Below are positions 25,073 through 33,675 of a stretch of DNA of 45,873 nt, one piece after another (position 1 is the first letter of the stretch; the number at the start of each line of letters is the position of its first letter). The position numbers were made by a program, and so were the translations under genes. The notes under the pieces were generated by a model, which was not told the DNA's origin, did not search any database, and was given only the letters and a program-made list of their open reading frames with translations. This stretch comes from Bacteroidia bacterium (lineage in GTDB: Bacteria > Bacteroidota > Bacteroidia > Bacteroidales > Dysgonomonadaceae). The DNA lies in NCBI GenBank assembly GCA_025999435.1, contig BNXH01000006.1:1-45873 (forward strand). Reading direction: 5' to 3'.

Positions 25073-28000
25073 TTAGAATGATACATTTAAGTTAAACCCT
25101 AAACTTCTTGTCGACGGGAAAGAGGCTGTTTCTACCCCTTGTACATTCCCGCTGGAGTATGTTGATTCAGGATCGAATCCCGGTAGTTTATTGTAAATAA
25201 AGAACAGATTATTTCCAACAAAGCTGAGTTTCAACGATTTTATAGGTGTACGCTTAAACCATTTTGCAGGGAACAGATAACCGAATGTTACTTCCCTCAA
25301 ACGGATATTGGTCATGCTGTATATGTAATGATCCTGCCCATAGCGTCCGAAGAAATACTGAGGGTTGATATATCCTGCCATCGGCGTTACACCATCAGAA
25401 GCTTTCACTCCGTCCACATATACTCCGGCATGTGCAGCAGTAGCGGCATCATACAAGTCTTTGTAGCGGCTTGCCGTAGCGGTTGCATACGGATTATAGC
25501 CCTGATCCTTTATATATTCCTCAAAGAACGGATACCAGGTATCCCTGCCAGCCAAAGTTTCTTCTGTAGCTCCATTTCCATTTAGCCTGACCATAGAGTT
25601 CAGGTACAATTTTCCACCGGCACGAATATCGATAAGGAAGTTGATATAAAAGCCCTTGTATGATAATGTCGAAGAAATACCTCCCGTCCAGTCAGGATTC
25701 ATATTTCCTACATATGTATCGCGGGTAGAGGAAACAGTAGGCGAACCATAGTATGCATTGGTACCTTCGCCTGTATCGGATAGCAGTAATTTACCATCTT
25801 CATTCCTCAACTGAGAAGTCGAGTACATTTCACCAACAGGCCGTCCTACTATTGCTTTTATATCGAGCTGCGTAGCACCCGGGGTCTGCATTAAATATTC
25901 AGATTGCACACCATCCAGTTCTACCACCTTAGATTTATTCTTCGCGAAATTGAAAGTCATATCCCAATTCCAATCTTTGTTTCTTATAATAGAAGCATTC
26001 AGTATTGCCTCTATACCTTTATTGTCTATACGTCCGGCATTGATTATTTTACTCGAATAACCCGATGTCATAGATGTTGCCACCCTGAATATCTGGTTCT
26101 TGGCCTGTTTCTGATAATATGTAAAATCAAGTCCTATGCGATTATTTAACAGCCTGATCTCGGCTCCTAGTTCATATGACTTGATAATCTCCGGTTTTAG
26201 GTTAGCATTCGGCAAAGAGTATGGTAATACCACCCCATTCTGCCCTCCGGGCAGATTTTGCAGAGTGGAGTACACCGGATACAGATTGTAAGGATCGGTA
26301 TCATTACCTGCTTCGGCAACTGATGCGCGCAGTTTAGCAAAAGACAGCCATTTAGGGGCTTTCACATCCACCCTATCCAGCAATTCGGTAACAATAACAC
26401 CCAGACCTGCAGAAGGATAGAAAAAAGACCAGTTTCCTCTGGGTAAAGTAGATGACCAGTCGTTACGTGCCGTCAGGTCAAGATATGCCCAATTGTCATA
26501 ACTTAACTGTGCGAATCCGTAAAATGATTGTATCTGCTTTTTTGACTTTGAGTTATTAGTTGCTTTGGTAATACCGTTAGCAATAGTATATAATCCGTCG
26601 ATATTAAGGCCCTGTGCATCCGATATCAAATAATTAGATCTTCTGTCCATTATGTTTCCACCGAAGGATATATTACCAGAAAATTTGGAACTGAACAGAT
26701 TATCCTTTTTCGCAGAAAGAAGGAAGTCTCCGTTAATTTCGAGGAACCGGGTCATATTCTCCATATACCGTCCGTTGATAGATGTTGCGATAGATATATT
26801 GGAACCTTTGGCGTACCATTCTTCTACCCCATACTGGTAAGTATCGATACCTAATCGCCCCATAAGGCTCAGCCAGTCTGTAAACTGATACTTCAACGAA
26901 GCGAAACCGGTTATGCGGTCGGTAACATCCTCATTGCCCTTCATCTCTGTGGCAATATACGGGTTGAGAACAAGTGTAGGGGTTCCTGACTCAAACATTC
27001 TTGAATTGCCTGTACTCGGATCTATTACCGGATGAAAATCAGCCAGATTGATACTTCTTGGTACATACTGGTAGCCGAACATCGGGTTGTATCCATTTAC
27101 TGCCAAAGTCGGGCGGTTAGTGCCTACCTGCCTAGTGTAAGATATTTTAGTATCATACGTCAGATTCTTAAGCACATCCCCTGTAGCTCTTATAGTAGTG
27201 CCTGTTTTTACAAACTTATTGCCTGGTATTACACCTGTTGAGCGGGAATCGGATAAAGACGCACGGATACTTGATTTCCCGGAACTCAGGTTTAAATCGA
27301 CATTGTTGTTCCATGTATATCCTGTCTTCAGCAAATGATACATATCGTTATCGCTGTATGAGAAAGGACGTGACTGTCCGGTCCAGTCCAACAATAGGAC
27401 CGGATCATTACTGAGAATACCTGCCCATGTTGCATTATTGGCTTTCAGTATCTGCCCTTCCATTTTCGGCCCCCAGCTCGATCGCAGGTTATTCTGAAAT
27501 TCACCCAAAGTACCTTGCCCATACACATTCTGGTATTTAGGTTGGATCATCAGCTTTTCTACCGTGAAATTCGAGGTAAGTGAAACCCTTGGCCCTCCGT
27601 CCAATGTACCTTTCTTAGTAGTGATCAGGAGGACTCCATTACCGGCACGCGAACCGTAAAGTGCTGTAGCCGAAGGCCCTTTCAAAACGGAGATAGATTC
27701 AATATCATCTTGGTTCAGATTCGATATGCCATCGCCATAGTCAGTTCCTCCCCAGCTCACGTCTCCGGAAGTTCCCTGTTTGTTATCATAAGGGATGCCG
27801 TCGACAACAATAAGAGGCATATTGTTACCCATCAGGGAATTAGTACCACGCACCAGAATGCGGGTCGAACCTCCCGGAGTAGATGTTTTCGAAATGTTCA
27901 TACCGGCAACTTTTCCGGATAGTGCATTAACCACACTACTTGATCTGTTTTCAATAATCGCACCGGATTTTACTTCCTGTACCGAATATGTCAGAGCTTT

Positions 28001-28675
28001 CTTTTCCCGGGAAATGCCCAGGGCTGTTACTACCACTTCCTCCAGCATTTTCGAATCTTCATTCAACGAAATCGCATAATGGCTGACTTGTGTGATAGGC
28101 ACAACACGTGTGGTGTATCCCAAAAAAGAAATGGTTAAAGTAGCGTCCGACAGTAAGATGTTCAGTTCGAAGCGCCCTTCATTGTCGGTCATTGCCCCGT
28201 TAGTTGTTCCTGTCACGGTTACAGATGCACCTGCTACAGGGCCGCTTTCATCAGTTACTACTCCGGTAATTTTTCGTCTTGTCTGCTGTTGCCCTGCCGG
28301 GAGGCTGGTAACTTCAGCAACATTTTTCTTCGATATCAATGTGATATAATTATTGGATACAGTATAAGATAAGTTTGAATTCTGAAAGGATGCATCCAGA
28401 ACTTCAAAAAGATTCCTGTTGCCGGCATCAACTTTCACTTCCTGATCGGTATTCACATCTTTAGCATTGTATACAAACAGATAATTCGTTTGTTTCTCTA
28501 TTTCCGAAATCAGCTTTTTCAGCTTCATCGACTTACCTTTGATATTTATTATCGACTTCTGATTGTGTATGCTGCTGTTTATATTGTCTGCTTGCACCTG
28601 AAGTATATTGCATAAAAATAGAAGAATAAACATACACCACACTAGCTTGAAGCCCTTTAAATTGTGTTTTTTCAT
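25073..28675 (-). CDS. SusC/RagA TonB-dependent outer-membrane transporter with STN domain
   Basis: A 1200-residue TonB-dependent transporter. In order: signal peptide to about residue 29, STN domain at about 43-115 (LKKLISEIEKQTNYLFVYNA and ISLLSYT-like strands), carboxypeptidase-regulatory-like domain at about 133-210 (KITGVVTDESGPVAGASVTV), SusC box region LEEVVVTALGISREKKAL, plug at about 225-350 (LSGKVAGMNISKTSTPGGST, PLIVVDGIPYDN, SVLKGPSATALYGSRAGNGV) and the 22-strand barrel ending LGFNLNVSF. The STN domain is the part that contacts FecR-type anti-sigma factors, so this transporter is likely both importer and sensor for the ECF sigma/FecR genes upstream. It is complete, with no truncation. 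Confidence 0.95.
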   Translation of the reverse strand: MKKHNLKGFKLVWCMFILLFLCNILQVQADNINSSIHNQKSIINIKGKSMKLKKLISEIEKQTNYLFVYNAKDVNTDQEVKVDAGNRNLFEVLDASFQNSNLSYTVSNNYITLISKKNVAEVTSLPAGQQQTRRKITGVVTDESGPVAGASVTVTGTTNGAMTDNEGRFELNILLSDATLTISFLGYTTRVVPITQVSHYAISLNEDSKMLEEVVVTALGISREKKALTYSVQEVKSGAIIENRSSSVVNALSGKVAGMNISKTSTPGGSTRILVRGTNSLMGNNMPLIVVDGIPYDNKQGTSGDVSWGGTDYGDGISNLNQDDIESISVLKGPSATALYGSRAGNGVLLITTKKGTLDGGPRVSLTSNFTVEKLMIQPKYQNVYGQGTLGEFQNNLRSSWGPKMEGQILKANNATWAGILSNDPVLLLDWTGQSRPFSYSDNDMYHLLKTGYTWNNNVDLNLSSGKSSIRASLSDSRSTGVIPGNKFVKTGTTIRATGDVLKNLTYDTKISYTRQVGTNRPTLAVNGYNPMFGYQYVPRSINLADFHPVIDPSTGNSRMFESGTPTLVLNPYIATEMKGNEDVTDRITGFASLKYQFTDWLSLMGRLGIDTYQYGVEEWYAKGSNISIATSINGRYMENMTRFLEINGDFLLSAKKDNLFSSKFSGNISFGGNIMDRRSNYLISDAQGLNIDGLYTIANGITKATNNSKSKKQIQSFYGFAQLSYDNWAYLDLTARNDWSSTLPRGNWSFFYPSAGLGVIVTELLDRVDVKAPKWLSFAKLRASVAEAGNDTDPYNLYPVYSTLQNLPGGQNGVVLPYSLPNANLKPEIIKSYELGAEIRLLNNRIGLDFTYYQKQAKNQIFRVATSMTSGYSSKIINAGRIDNKGIEAILNASIIRNKDWNWDMTFNFAKNKSKVVELDGVQSEYLMQTPGATQLDIKAIVGRPVGEMYSTSQLRNEDGKLLLSDTGEGTNAYYGSPTVSSTRDTYVGNMNPDWTGGISSTLSYKGFYINFLIDIRAGGKLYLNSMVRLNGNGATEETLAGRDTWYPFFEEYIKDQGYNPYATATASRYKDLYDAATAAHAGVYVDGVKASDGVTPMAGYINPQYFFGRYGQDHYIYSMTNIRLREVTFGYLFPAKWFKRTPIKSLKLSFVGNNLFFIYNKLPGFDPESTYSSGNVQGVETASFPSTRSLGFNLNVSF

Positions 28676-28830
28676 AGATTTAAATATATTTAAATTAATA
28701 ATTCAATTAATTTATTTATTTGTAGTTGCAGTGCTTCCTACATGTTTTGTCTGACCGATACGGAGACAATGCAAAGCCTTTAACATTCAATCGTTTTCCA
28801 TAGGCGCCACCTTTTTTGTTTATATTACTC

Positions 28831-29793
28831 TCACTTATAGATGTATACTAACTTATCATTTATCATCTTGAATTTGTAACCGCTATCGCTCGAAGCCAGT
28901 ATCGCTTTCATTATATGATCTACTCTATCGCTTTGCCGTATTTTTCCGGAGACCTTCACATTAGACAGTTCTACATTGTTTTCCATCTTGAATTCGATAT
29001 CATACCAAAGAGACAGATATTCCATAATCAGGGAAATGGGTATCGACTGGAAATAGAATATACCTTCTTTAATATATCTCTCCTCGATATACTCAGATTT
29101 CGATTTAATCAAATGGTTGTTTGTAGAGCTCACCACCTTTTCTTGCGGAGCAAGATGCAAGCTATCACTTTCGCTCGTCCTGTTATATACAAATACCGAA
29201 CCTTCTAATAAGTTTACTTCAAATCTCGGATGATGCGAATAAGCAAAGACATTGAATTTGGTACCTAGCACTTTTATATCGTAGGTATGGGTATTCACGA
29301 TAAATGGCTTACCCTGATTATGCGCTACAGTAAAGAAGCCTTCACCCTCCAGTTCTACTCTGCGGTCGAATGGCGTAGGTATTTTCAGTTTCGAAAGTGG
29401 GCTCAACCAAACTTCGGATCCGTCGTTCAGCACAATACGTGTCCGCTGACCTTCGGGCGACATGATCTCTGTAAAGTCTTTCTTCGGTGTGTTTGATCCG
29501 AATATAAACCATGACAAACCTAATGTAAGGCAAGCAACGGCAGCATATTTCGATATTGTTATCAAAAACCGTTTCCTATTTTTGCGCCGTCTTCTCTTTT
29601 GCAAGTTATTCCATCCTTCAGAGACAAAGTCGTCACATTCTTCATCCCGGTAATAAGCTATTGAGGACATCAGGTTTTGTACACGGGCAAATTCTGCTTT
29701 TAATTCCTCATCTTTATCCAATGTCGCGAAAAGAATCTCCTGTTCTTTCGGAGTTCGTTCCTTCGAAAAATATTTATCTAATAATTCGTTCAC
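28831..29793 (-). CDS. FecR-type anti-sigma factor, GTG start
   Basis: A 320-residue inner-membrane regulator. N-terminal cytoplasmic anti-sigma part (1 to about 73; NELLDKYFSKERTPKEQEIL), one membrane helix at about 77-99 (YAAVACLTLGLSWFIFG), periplasmic FecR domain (about 110-215; MSPEGQRTRIVLNDGSEVWL then VELEGEGFFTVAHNQGKPFI, TYDIKVLGTKFNVFAY) and a C-terminal DUF4974-like domain (about 238-320; FYFQSIPISLIMEYLSLWYD), which probably meets the STN domain of SusC. The start codon is GTG at 29793; no in-frame ATG is available just upstream. The gap to the sigma gene is 226 bases and to susC 155 bases. Confidence 0.92.
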   Translation of the reverse strand: MNELLDKYFSKERTPKEQEILFATLDKDEELKAEFARVQNLMSSIAYYRDEECDDFVSEGWNNLQKRRRRKNRKRFLITISKYAAVACLTLGLSWFIFGSNTPKKDFTEIMSPEGQRTRIVLNDGSEVWLSPLSKLKIPTPFDRRVELEGEGFFTVAHNQGKPFIVNTHTYDIKVLGTKFNVFAYSHHPRFEVNLLEGSVFVYNRTSESDSLHLAPQEKVVSSTNNHLIKSKSEYIEERYIKEGIFYFQSIPISLIMEYLSLWYDIEFKMENNVELSNVKVSGKIRQSDRVDHIMKAILASSDSGYKFKMINDKLVYIYK

Positions 29794-30019
29794 AGTGGGT
29801 ATTTTTAAGTATGACGTAGAAAAATGATCTTACCACTATACACATTTCTATTTTTTTTAGTGAAAAATGTCAATCAGTAGTTAAAGGGGGCAAATAGTTA
29901 TCAGTTGTTTAGTAACTTAAAAGTTAAGTAGAAGAGTATATTGTTTGCTGCTGATTCGCTTGAAAAGATTATGTTTATTAAATTTATAAGAGTTAAGAGC
30001 CTGGGCAGATAGTTTCAGC

Positions 30020-30589
30020 CTAAAAAAAGAAAAAGAACAGAGGTAAATAATCCTTTAAACCTACCGATAGCCGCCTGATTGCCGATGACATGTGATTTTC
30101 TACAGTATTAGTCGAAATATTCAATCTTGCGGCTACTTGCTTATGACTGAGCCCCTCGAAACGGCAAAGGATAAAAACTTCCCGACAACGTGGAGGTAAT
30201 GTATCGATAGCCTTTTGCAGGACTATTTCCAGCTTTTCGTCCGATAACAACGTATCGTCAAAATTCTCAAGGGAATATAGTTTCATTTCCTTCTCCTTAT
30301 ATTCCAACTCTGTCAACGAAAGTTCTTTTAACTTAATTTGCCGGCGCAGATGGTTTATACATTGGTTTTTAACGGAAGTAAAGAAATAAGCATTATGATT
30401 TTTAACTGCGTGTAAAATATCCTGATGTTCCAATAAATGTAGAAAGATATCCTGAACCACATTTTTGGCATCGTCCAACGAGTCCAGATAGGCCAACGAA
30501 AAACGTACTAATCGGGGATAATATGTCTTATATATGTCCGAAAAGCTCTCGTCTTCCTTCTGAATCATCTTACGATAATGAGATTCCAT
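30020..30589 (-). CDS. ECF-type RNA polymerase sigma factor
   Basis: A 189-residue sigma factor of the Bacteroides ECF type. Region 2 spans about residues 20-90 (DIYKTYYPRLVRFSLAYLDS, DDAKNVVQDIFLHLLEH, KNHNAYFFTSVKNQCINHLR). Region 4 spans about 125-180 (IDTLPPRCREVFILCRFEGL, HKQVAARLNISTNTVENHMS). The C-terminus is a hydrophobic LPLFFFFF tail, seen in other members of this group. It is most likely held inactive by the FecR protein encoded next and released when the SusC transporter binds its glycan, then transcribes susC/susD. ATG at 30589 used; ATG at 30568 is an alternative. Confidence 0.93.
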   Translation of the reverse strand: MESHYRKMIQKEDESFSDIYKTYYPRLVRFSLAYLDSLDDAKNVVQDIFLHLLEHQDILHAVKNHNAYFFTSVKNQCINHLRRQIKLKELSLTELEYKEKEMKLYSLENFDDTLLSDEKLEIVLQKAIDTLPPRCREVFILCRFEGLSHKQVAARLNISTNTVENHMSSAIRRLSVGLKDYLPLFFFFF

Positions 30590-30684
30590 TATGACAAACT
30601 ACGTAAGTTTTTCAATATTCTGTATAATATATTCGTTTAAAACAAAGATGTGAAAAATTTAATTATTTTACAATTAATATTTAA

Positions 30685-30705
30685 GATATGAAAATTATTC
30701 ATATC
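30685..30705 (-). terminator. Possible terminator hairpin after clpC
   Basis: GATATGAA (30685-30692) and TTCATATC (30698-30705) pair around a five-base loop, 25 bases beyond the clpC stop. The stem is AT-rich and the U-tract on the minus strand is poor, so read-through into the sigma gene is possible. Confidence 0.4.
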
Positions 30706-30729
30706 TCTTTTCTTTTTATAGTTAAGCTA

Positions 30730-33243
30730 CTATTTGGCAATAGCTTTTAGTTTATTATTCTCTTTATCTACTTCGAAGCTTATAGTACCGCCCTCTTTTA
30801 CTACTCCTGAAAGTATCAGTTCGGCGATTTCATCTTCTACATAGTTCTGAATAGCGCGTTTTAGCGGACGGGCGCCGAATTGTACATCATACCCCTTATC
30901 AGCAAGGAAGTCTTTTACTTCCTGGCTTAGGTCAATGGTATATCCCAACTCGATCATACGCTTATAGAACCCTTTCAATTCGATGTCGATAATCTTCTCA
31001 ATGGATGTCTTATCCAACTGGTCGAATGTGATGATGTCATCCACACGATTTAGAAACTCGGGTGAAAAGGTCTTGTTCAATGCTTTTTGAAGCACGCTTC
31101 TTGAATATTCTCTGTTAGCCGCGTCATGTCTGTTGAACCCGATGCCTCCGCCAAAATCTTTCAGTTGACGTGTGCCTACATTGGATGTCATAATCAGGAT
31201 AGTATTTTTAAAGTCTATTTTACGTCCAAGACTATCCGTTAAATGACCTTCGTCCATCACCTGAAGCAAAATGTTATAAACATCAGGGTGGGCTTTTTCA
31301 ATTTCATCCAATAATATTACCGAATACGGTTTGCGGCGTACTTTCTCGCTCAATAATCCACCTTCTTCGTATCCTACATATCCCGGAGGCGCTCCGACCA
31401 GGCGCGATACGTTGAATTTCTCCATATATTCGCTCATGTCGATGCGAATAAGGGCATCAGCCGAATCAAACAGTTGTTCCGCGATCATTTTCGCTAAGTG
31501 AGTCTTACCGACACCTGTAGGGCCAAGGAACATGAACGAACCAATCGGACGGTTAGGATCTTTCAGCCCTATGCGGTTACGCTGTATAGCTTTTACTATT
31601 TTGTTAACAGCTTCATCTTGCCCCACAACAGAGGCTTTCAGGCTATCCTTCATGCCTACAAGTTTAAGGCCTTCCGATTCACCGATTCGTTGTACAGGTA
31701 TCCCCGACATCATAGAAACCACTGCCGCTACCATTTCTGCGTCTACAGTTTCCGGTTTCTCTTTCAATGAAGCTTTCCATTCCGCTTCCGCATTTTCCAG
31801 TTTAGCCATCAATTGTCGTTGCGTGTCACGGAAACTGGCAGCTAATTCATATTTCTGTGCCTTAACAGCTTCACCTTTTTGCTCTATTACACTATTTAGT
31901 TCTGCTTCTATATCTTCTATCTCTTTCGGTACCTGTATGTTGGCAATGTGCATACGCGATCCGGATTCGTCCAGGGCATCAATGGCCTTATCCGGGAAGT
32001 TGCGGTCTGTAATATACCTGTCAGTCAGTTTCACACAAGCTTCGAGGGCATCCTCTGTATATTTCACATTGTGATGTTCTTCGTATCTGTCCTTGATATT
32101 ATGTAATATCTGCAATGTTTCTTCGGCTGTGGTAGGGTCTACCATAACTTTCTGGAAACGACGCTCCAAGGCTCCGTCTTTTTCTATATTCTTACGATAT
32201 TCGTCCAGTGTTGTAGCGCCGATACATTGTATTTCGCCACGTGCCAGAGCCGGTTTCAGCATGTTAGCCGCATCCAGGGAACCGGTAGCGCCACCTGCGC
32301 CCACAATTGTATGGATCTCGTCGATGAACAGAATTATATTCGGGTTCTTCGATAGTTCGTTCAATATAGCTTTGATACGCTCTTCAAATTGTCCACGGTA
32401 TTTTGTGCCGGCTACAACCGAAGCCATGTCAAGAGCTATCACGCGTTTATCGAAGAGTATACGTGATACCTTTTTTTGAGTAATACGCAGGGCGAGTCCT
32501 TCTACTATAGCCGATTTACCTACACCGGGTTCCCCTATCAGTATAGGGTTATTCTTTTTTCGACGGCTAAGTATTTGTGCCAAACGTTCTATTTCTTTTT
32601 CGCGGCCAACTATCGGATCTAATTTATTCTCCATAGCAGCCTTGGTCATATCTGTACCAAAATTGTCAAGAACAGGTGTATCCGTTGCCTGACGCGACTG
32701 TGTGCCTACGTTTGAATTTCCGCTTACGACTTCATCGTCATCGTCATCGTCGTCCGTAAAATCAGCGCCCATGAGAGGTGATTGTTTATTATTATTGTTG
32801 TGTAGAATGTCACTCATACTTTTGATGTAGGTAAACGCTCCATTATAGTCCATATGATATTTTTCCAACAGCATCGCAGCCACATTGTCATGATCTTTAA
32901 GTATGGCCAGAAGAAGGTGTTCAGAATCGGTTTCCTGACTTCTGGTTAACCTGGCTTCCAATATGCTCATTTTCAAAATCTTTTCAGTGCTTTTATTTAA
33001 TACGATTTCACTGTTTGGGTATGCATCCTCCTGTTGCTTTAATATGTTATTATCAATATTGTCTTTTAACTCCAGTAAATCTATTCCGAAATCTTTTAAT
33101 GCCTGTATGGCTAATCCCTCTCCGTTGCGGAGAATCCCAAGCATCAAATGTTCCGGCGCAAGATAGTTTGTCTGTAGACGTCCGGCCTCCTCACGACTGT
33201 AAGTCATGATTTTGCGAACTCTTTGTGAAAAATTATTTTCCAT
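30730..33243 (-). CDS. clpC: ATP-dependent Clp protease ATP-binding subunit ClpC
   Basis: An 837-residue AAA+ unfoldase that feeds proteins to ClpP. It has the N-terminal double Clp_N repeat (1 to about 150; [34 protein letters not shown]), an acidic linker with seven Asp in a row ([11 protein letters not shown]), AAA-1 with Walker A GEPGVGKS near residue 238 and Walker [15 protein letters not shown]-like middle segment lies at about 450-485 ([20 protein letters not shown]), then AAA-2 with GPTGVGKT near 576, and the ClpP-docking loop GGGIGFN (the I-G-F tripeptide) near 700. It is a housekeeping gene with its own promoter, lying between two carbohydrate-regulation loci and not obviously part of either. 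Confidence 0.95.
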   Translation of the reverse strand: MENNFSQRVRKIMTYSREEAGRLQTNYLAPEHLMLGILRNGEGLAIQALKDFGIDLLELKDNIDNNILKQQEDAYPNSEIVLNKSTEKILKMSILEARLTRSQETDSEHLLLAILKDHDNVAAMLLEKYHMDYNGAFTYIKSMSDILHNNNNKQSPLMGADFTDDDDDDDEVVSGNSNVGTQSRQATDTPVLDNFGTDMTKAAMENKLDPIVGREKEIERLAQILSRRKKNNPILIGEPGVGKSAIVEGLALRITQKKVSRILFDKRVIALDMASVVAGTKYRGQFEERIKAILNELSKNPNIILFIDEIHTIVGAGGATGSLDAANMLKPALARGEIQCIGATTLDEYRKNIEKDGALERRFQKVMVDPTTAEETLQILHNIKDRYEEHHNVKYTEDALEACVKLTDRYITDRNFPDKAIDALDESGSRMHIANIQVPKEIEDIEAELNSVIEQKGEAVKAQKYELAASFRDTQRQLMAKLENAEAEWKASLKEKPETVDAEMVAAVVSMMSGIPVQRIGESEGLKLVGMKDSLKASVVGQDEAVNKIVKAIQRNRIGLKDPNRPIGSFMFLGPTGVGKTHLAKMIAEQLFDSADALIRIDMSEYMEKFNVSRLVGAPPGYVGYEEGGLLSEKVRRKPYSVILLDEIEKAHPDVYNILLQVMDEGHLTDSLGRKIDFKNTILIMTSNVGTRQLKDFGGGIGFNRHDAANREYSRSVLQKALNKTFSPEFLNRVDDIITFDQLDKTSIEKIIDIELKGFYKRMIELGYTIDLSQEVKDFLADKGYDVQFGARPLKRAIQNYVEDEIAELILSGVVKEGGTISFEVDKENNKLKAIAK

Positions 33244-33275
33244 AACCGTTTATTTGATGTTTCCAACGCATGCTA

Positions 33276-33283
33276 CAAATATA
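33276..33283 (-). promoter_or_regulatory. -7 box (TATATTTG) for clpC
   Basis: TATATTTG on the minus strand is a full match, 32 bases before the ATG at 33243. Confidence 0.55.
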
Positions 33284-33506
33284 AGACTTAATTCTAATTG
33301 CTTTTGTCCAATAAATTCTTATTAACTCTAATTAATTTATTACAATTCAAACAAAAATGATGCCATAAAGTTTTTGTCTTTGATACAAAGCTAACTATTA
33401 TCTTTTAAATATGTTGTAAATTAGCTCTCTAAAATGACTTTTTGAATAATTATTTGTTTAGTTTGTGTTACATTGATGTTAAATGTTTAATTTTGATGTT
33501 ATTTTG

Positions 33507-33538
33507 TTTGTGTATATAAAAAATATCCTTTACATTTG
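33507..33538 (+). promoter_or_regulatory. Plus-strand promoter (-33 TTTG, -7 TACATTTG) without a protein gene
   Basis: TTTG at 33507-33510 is followed after exactly 20 bases by TACATTTG at 33531-33538, one of the best -33/-7 matches in the window. Downstream there is only a 25-codon frame (33552-33629) and the hairpin at 33584-33603. The next plus-strand gene is more than 4 kb away. Confidence 0.5.
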
Positions 33539-33583
33539 TAATGTATTTTTCATGGTATTAGATTTATGGTTAGGAGTGAAGAT

Positions 33584-33603
33584 TGGTTGTCGGGAGACAA
33601 CCA
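33584..33603. terminator. Tetraloop hairpin
   Basis: TGGTTGTC (33584-33591) pairs perfectly with GACAACCA (33596-33603) around the loop GGGA. On the plus strand it is followed by TTCCTATTTT, a moderate U-tract, so it could end a short plus-strand RNA. It also lies about 70 bases beyond the hybrid sensor stop and could serve that gene. Confidence 0.45.
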
Positions 33604-33675
33604 TTCCTATTTTAAGCCCTTACGTATAAATAATCATTGAAATTCAGCAATACACAAACTTGATGTATTCGTTAT

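Larger units (their letters stand above)
33284..33675. other. Intergenic region with plus-strand promoter and hairpin, no protein gene
   Basis: About 390 bases between the clpC promoter and the 3' end of the hybrid sensor gene. It is AT-rich. It contains a plus-strand -33/-7 promoter pattern (33507-33538) and a tetraloop hairpin (33584-33603). Otherwise I see nothing in it. Confidence 0.6.

Noticed and set aside
30020..30040. Poly-Phe end of the ECF sigma factor as a frameshift sign
   Set aside because: Hydrophobic tails are common in this group of Bacteroides sigma factors, and regions 2 and 4 are intact in one frame.
32745..32790. Seven-Asp run in ClpC as an expansion repeat or gene fusion point
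   Set aside because: It lies in the flexible linker between the N-domain and AAA-1, where acidic low complexity is tolerated.
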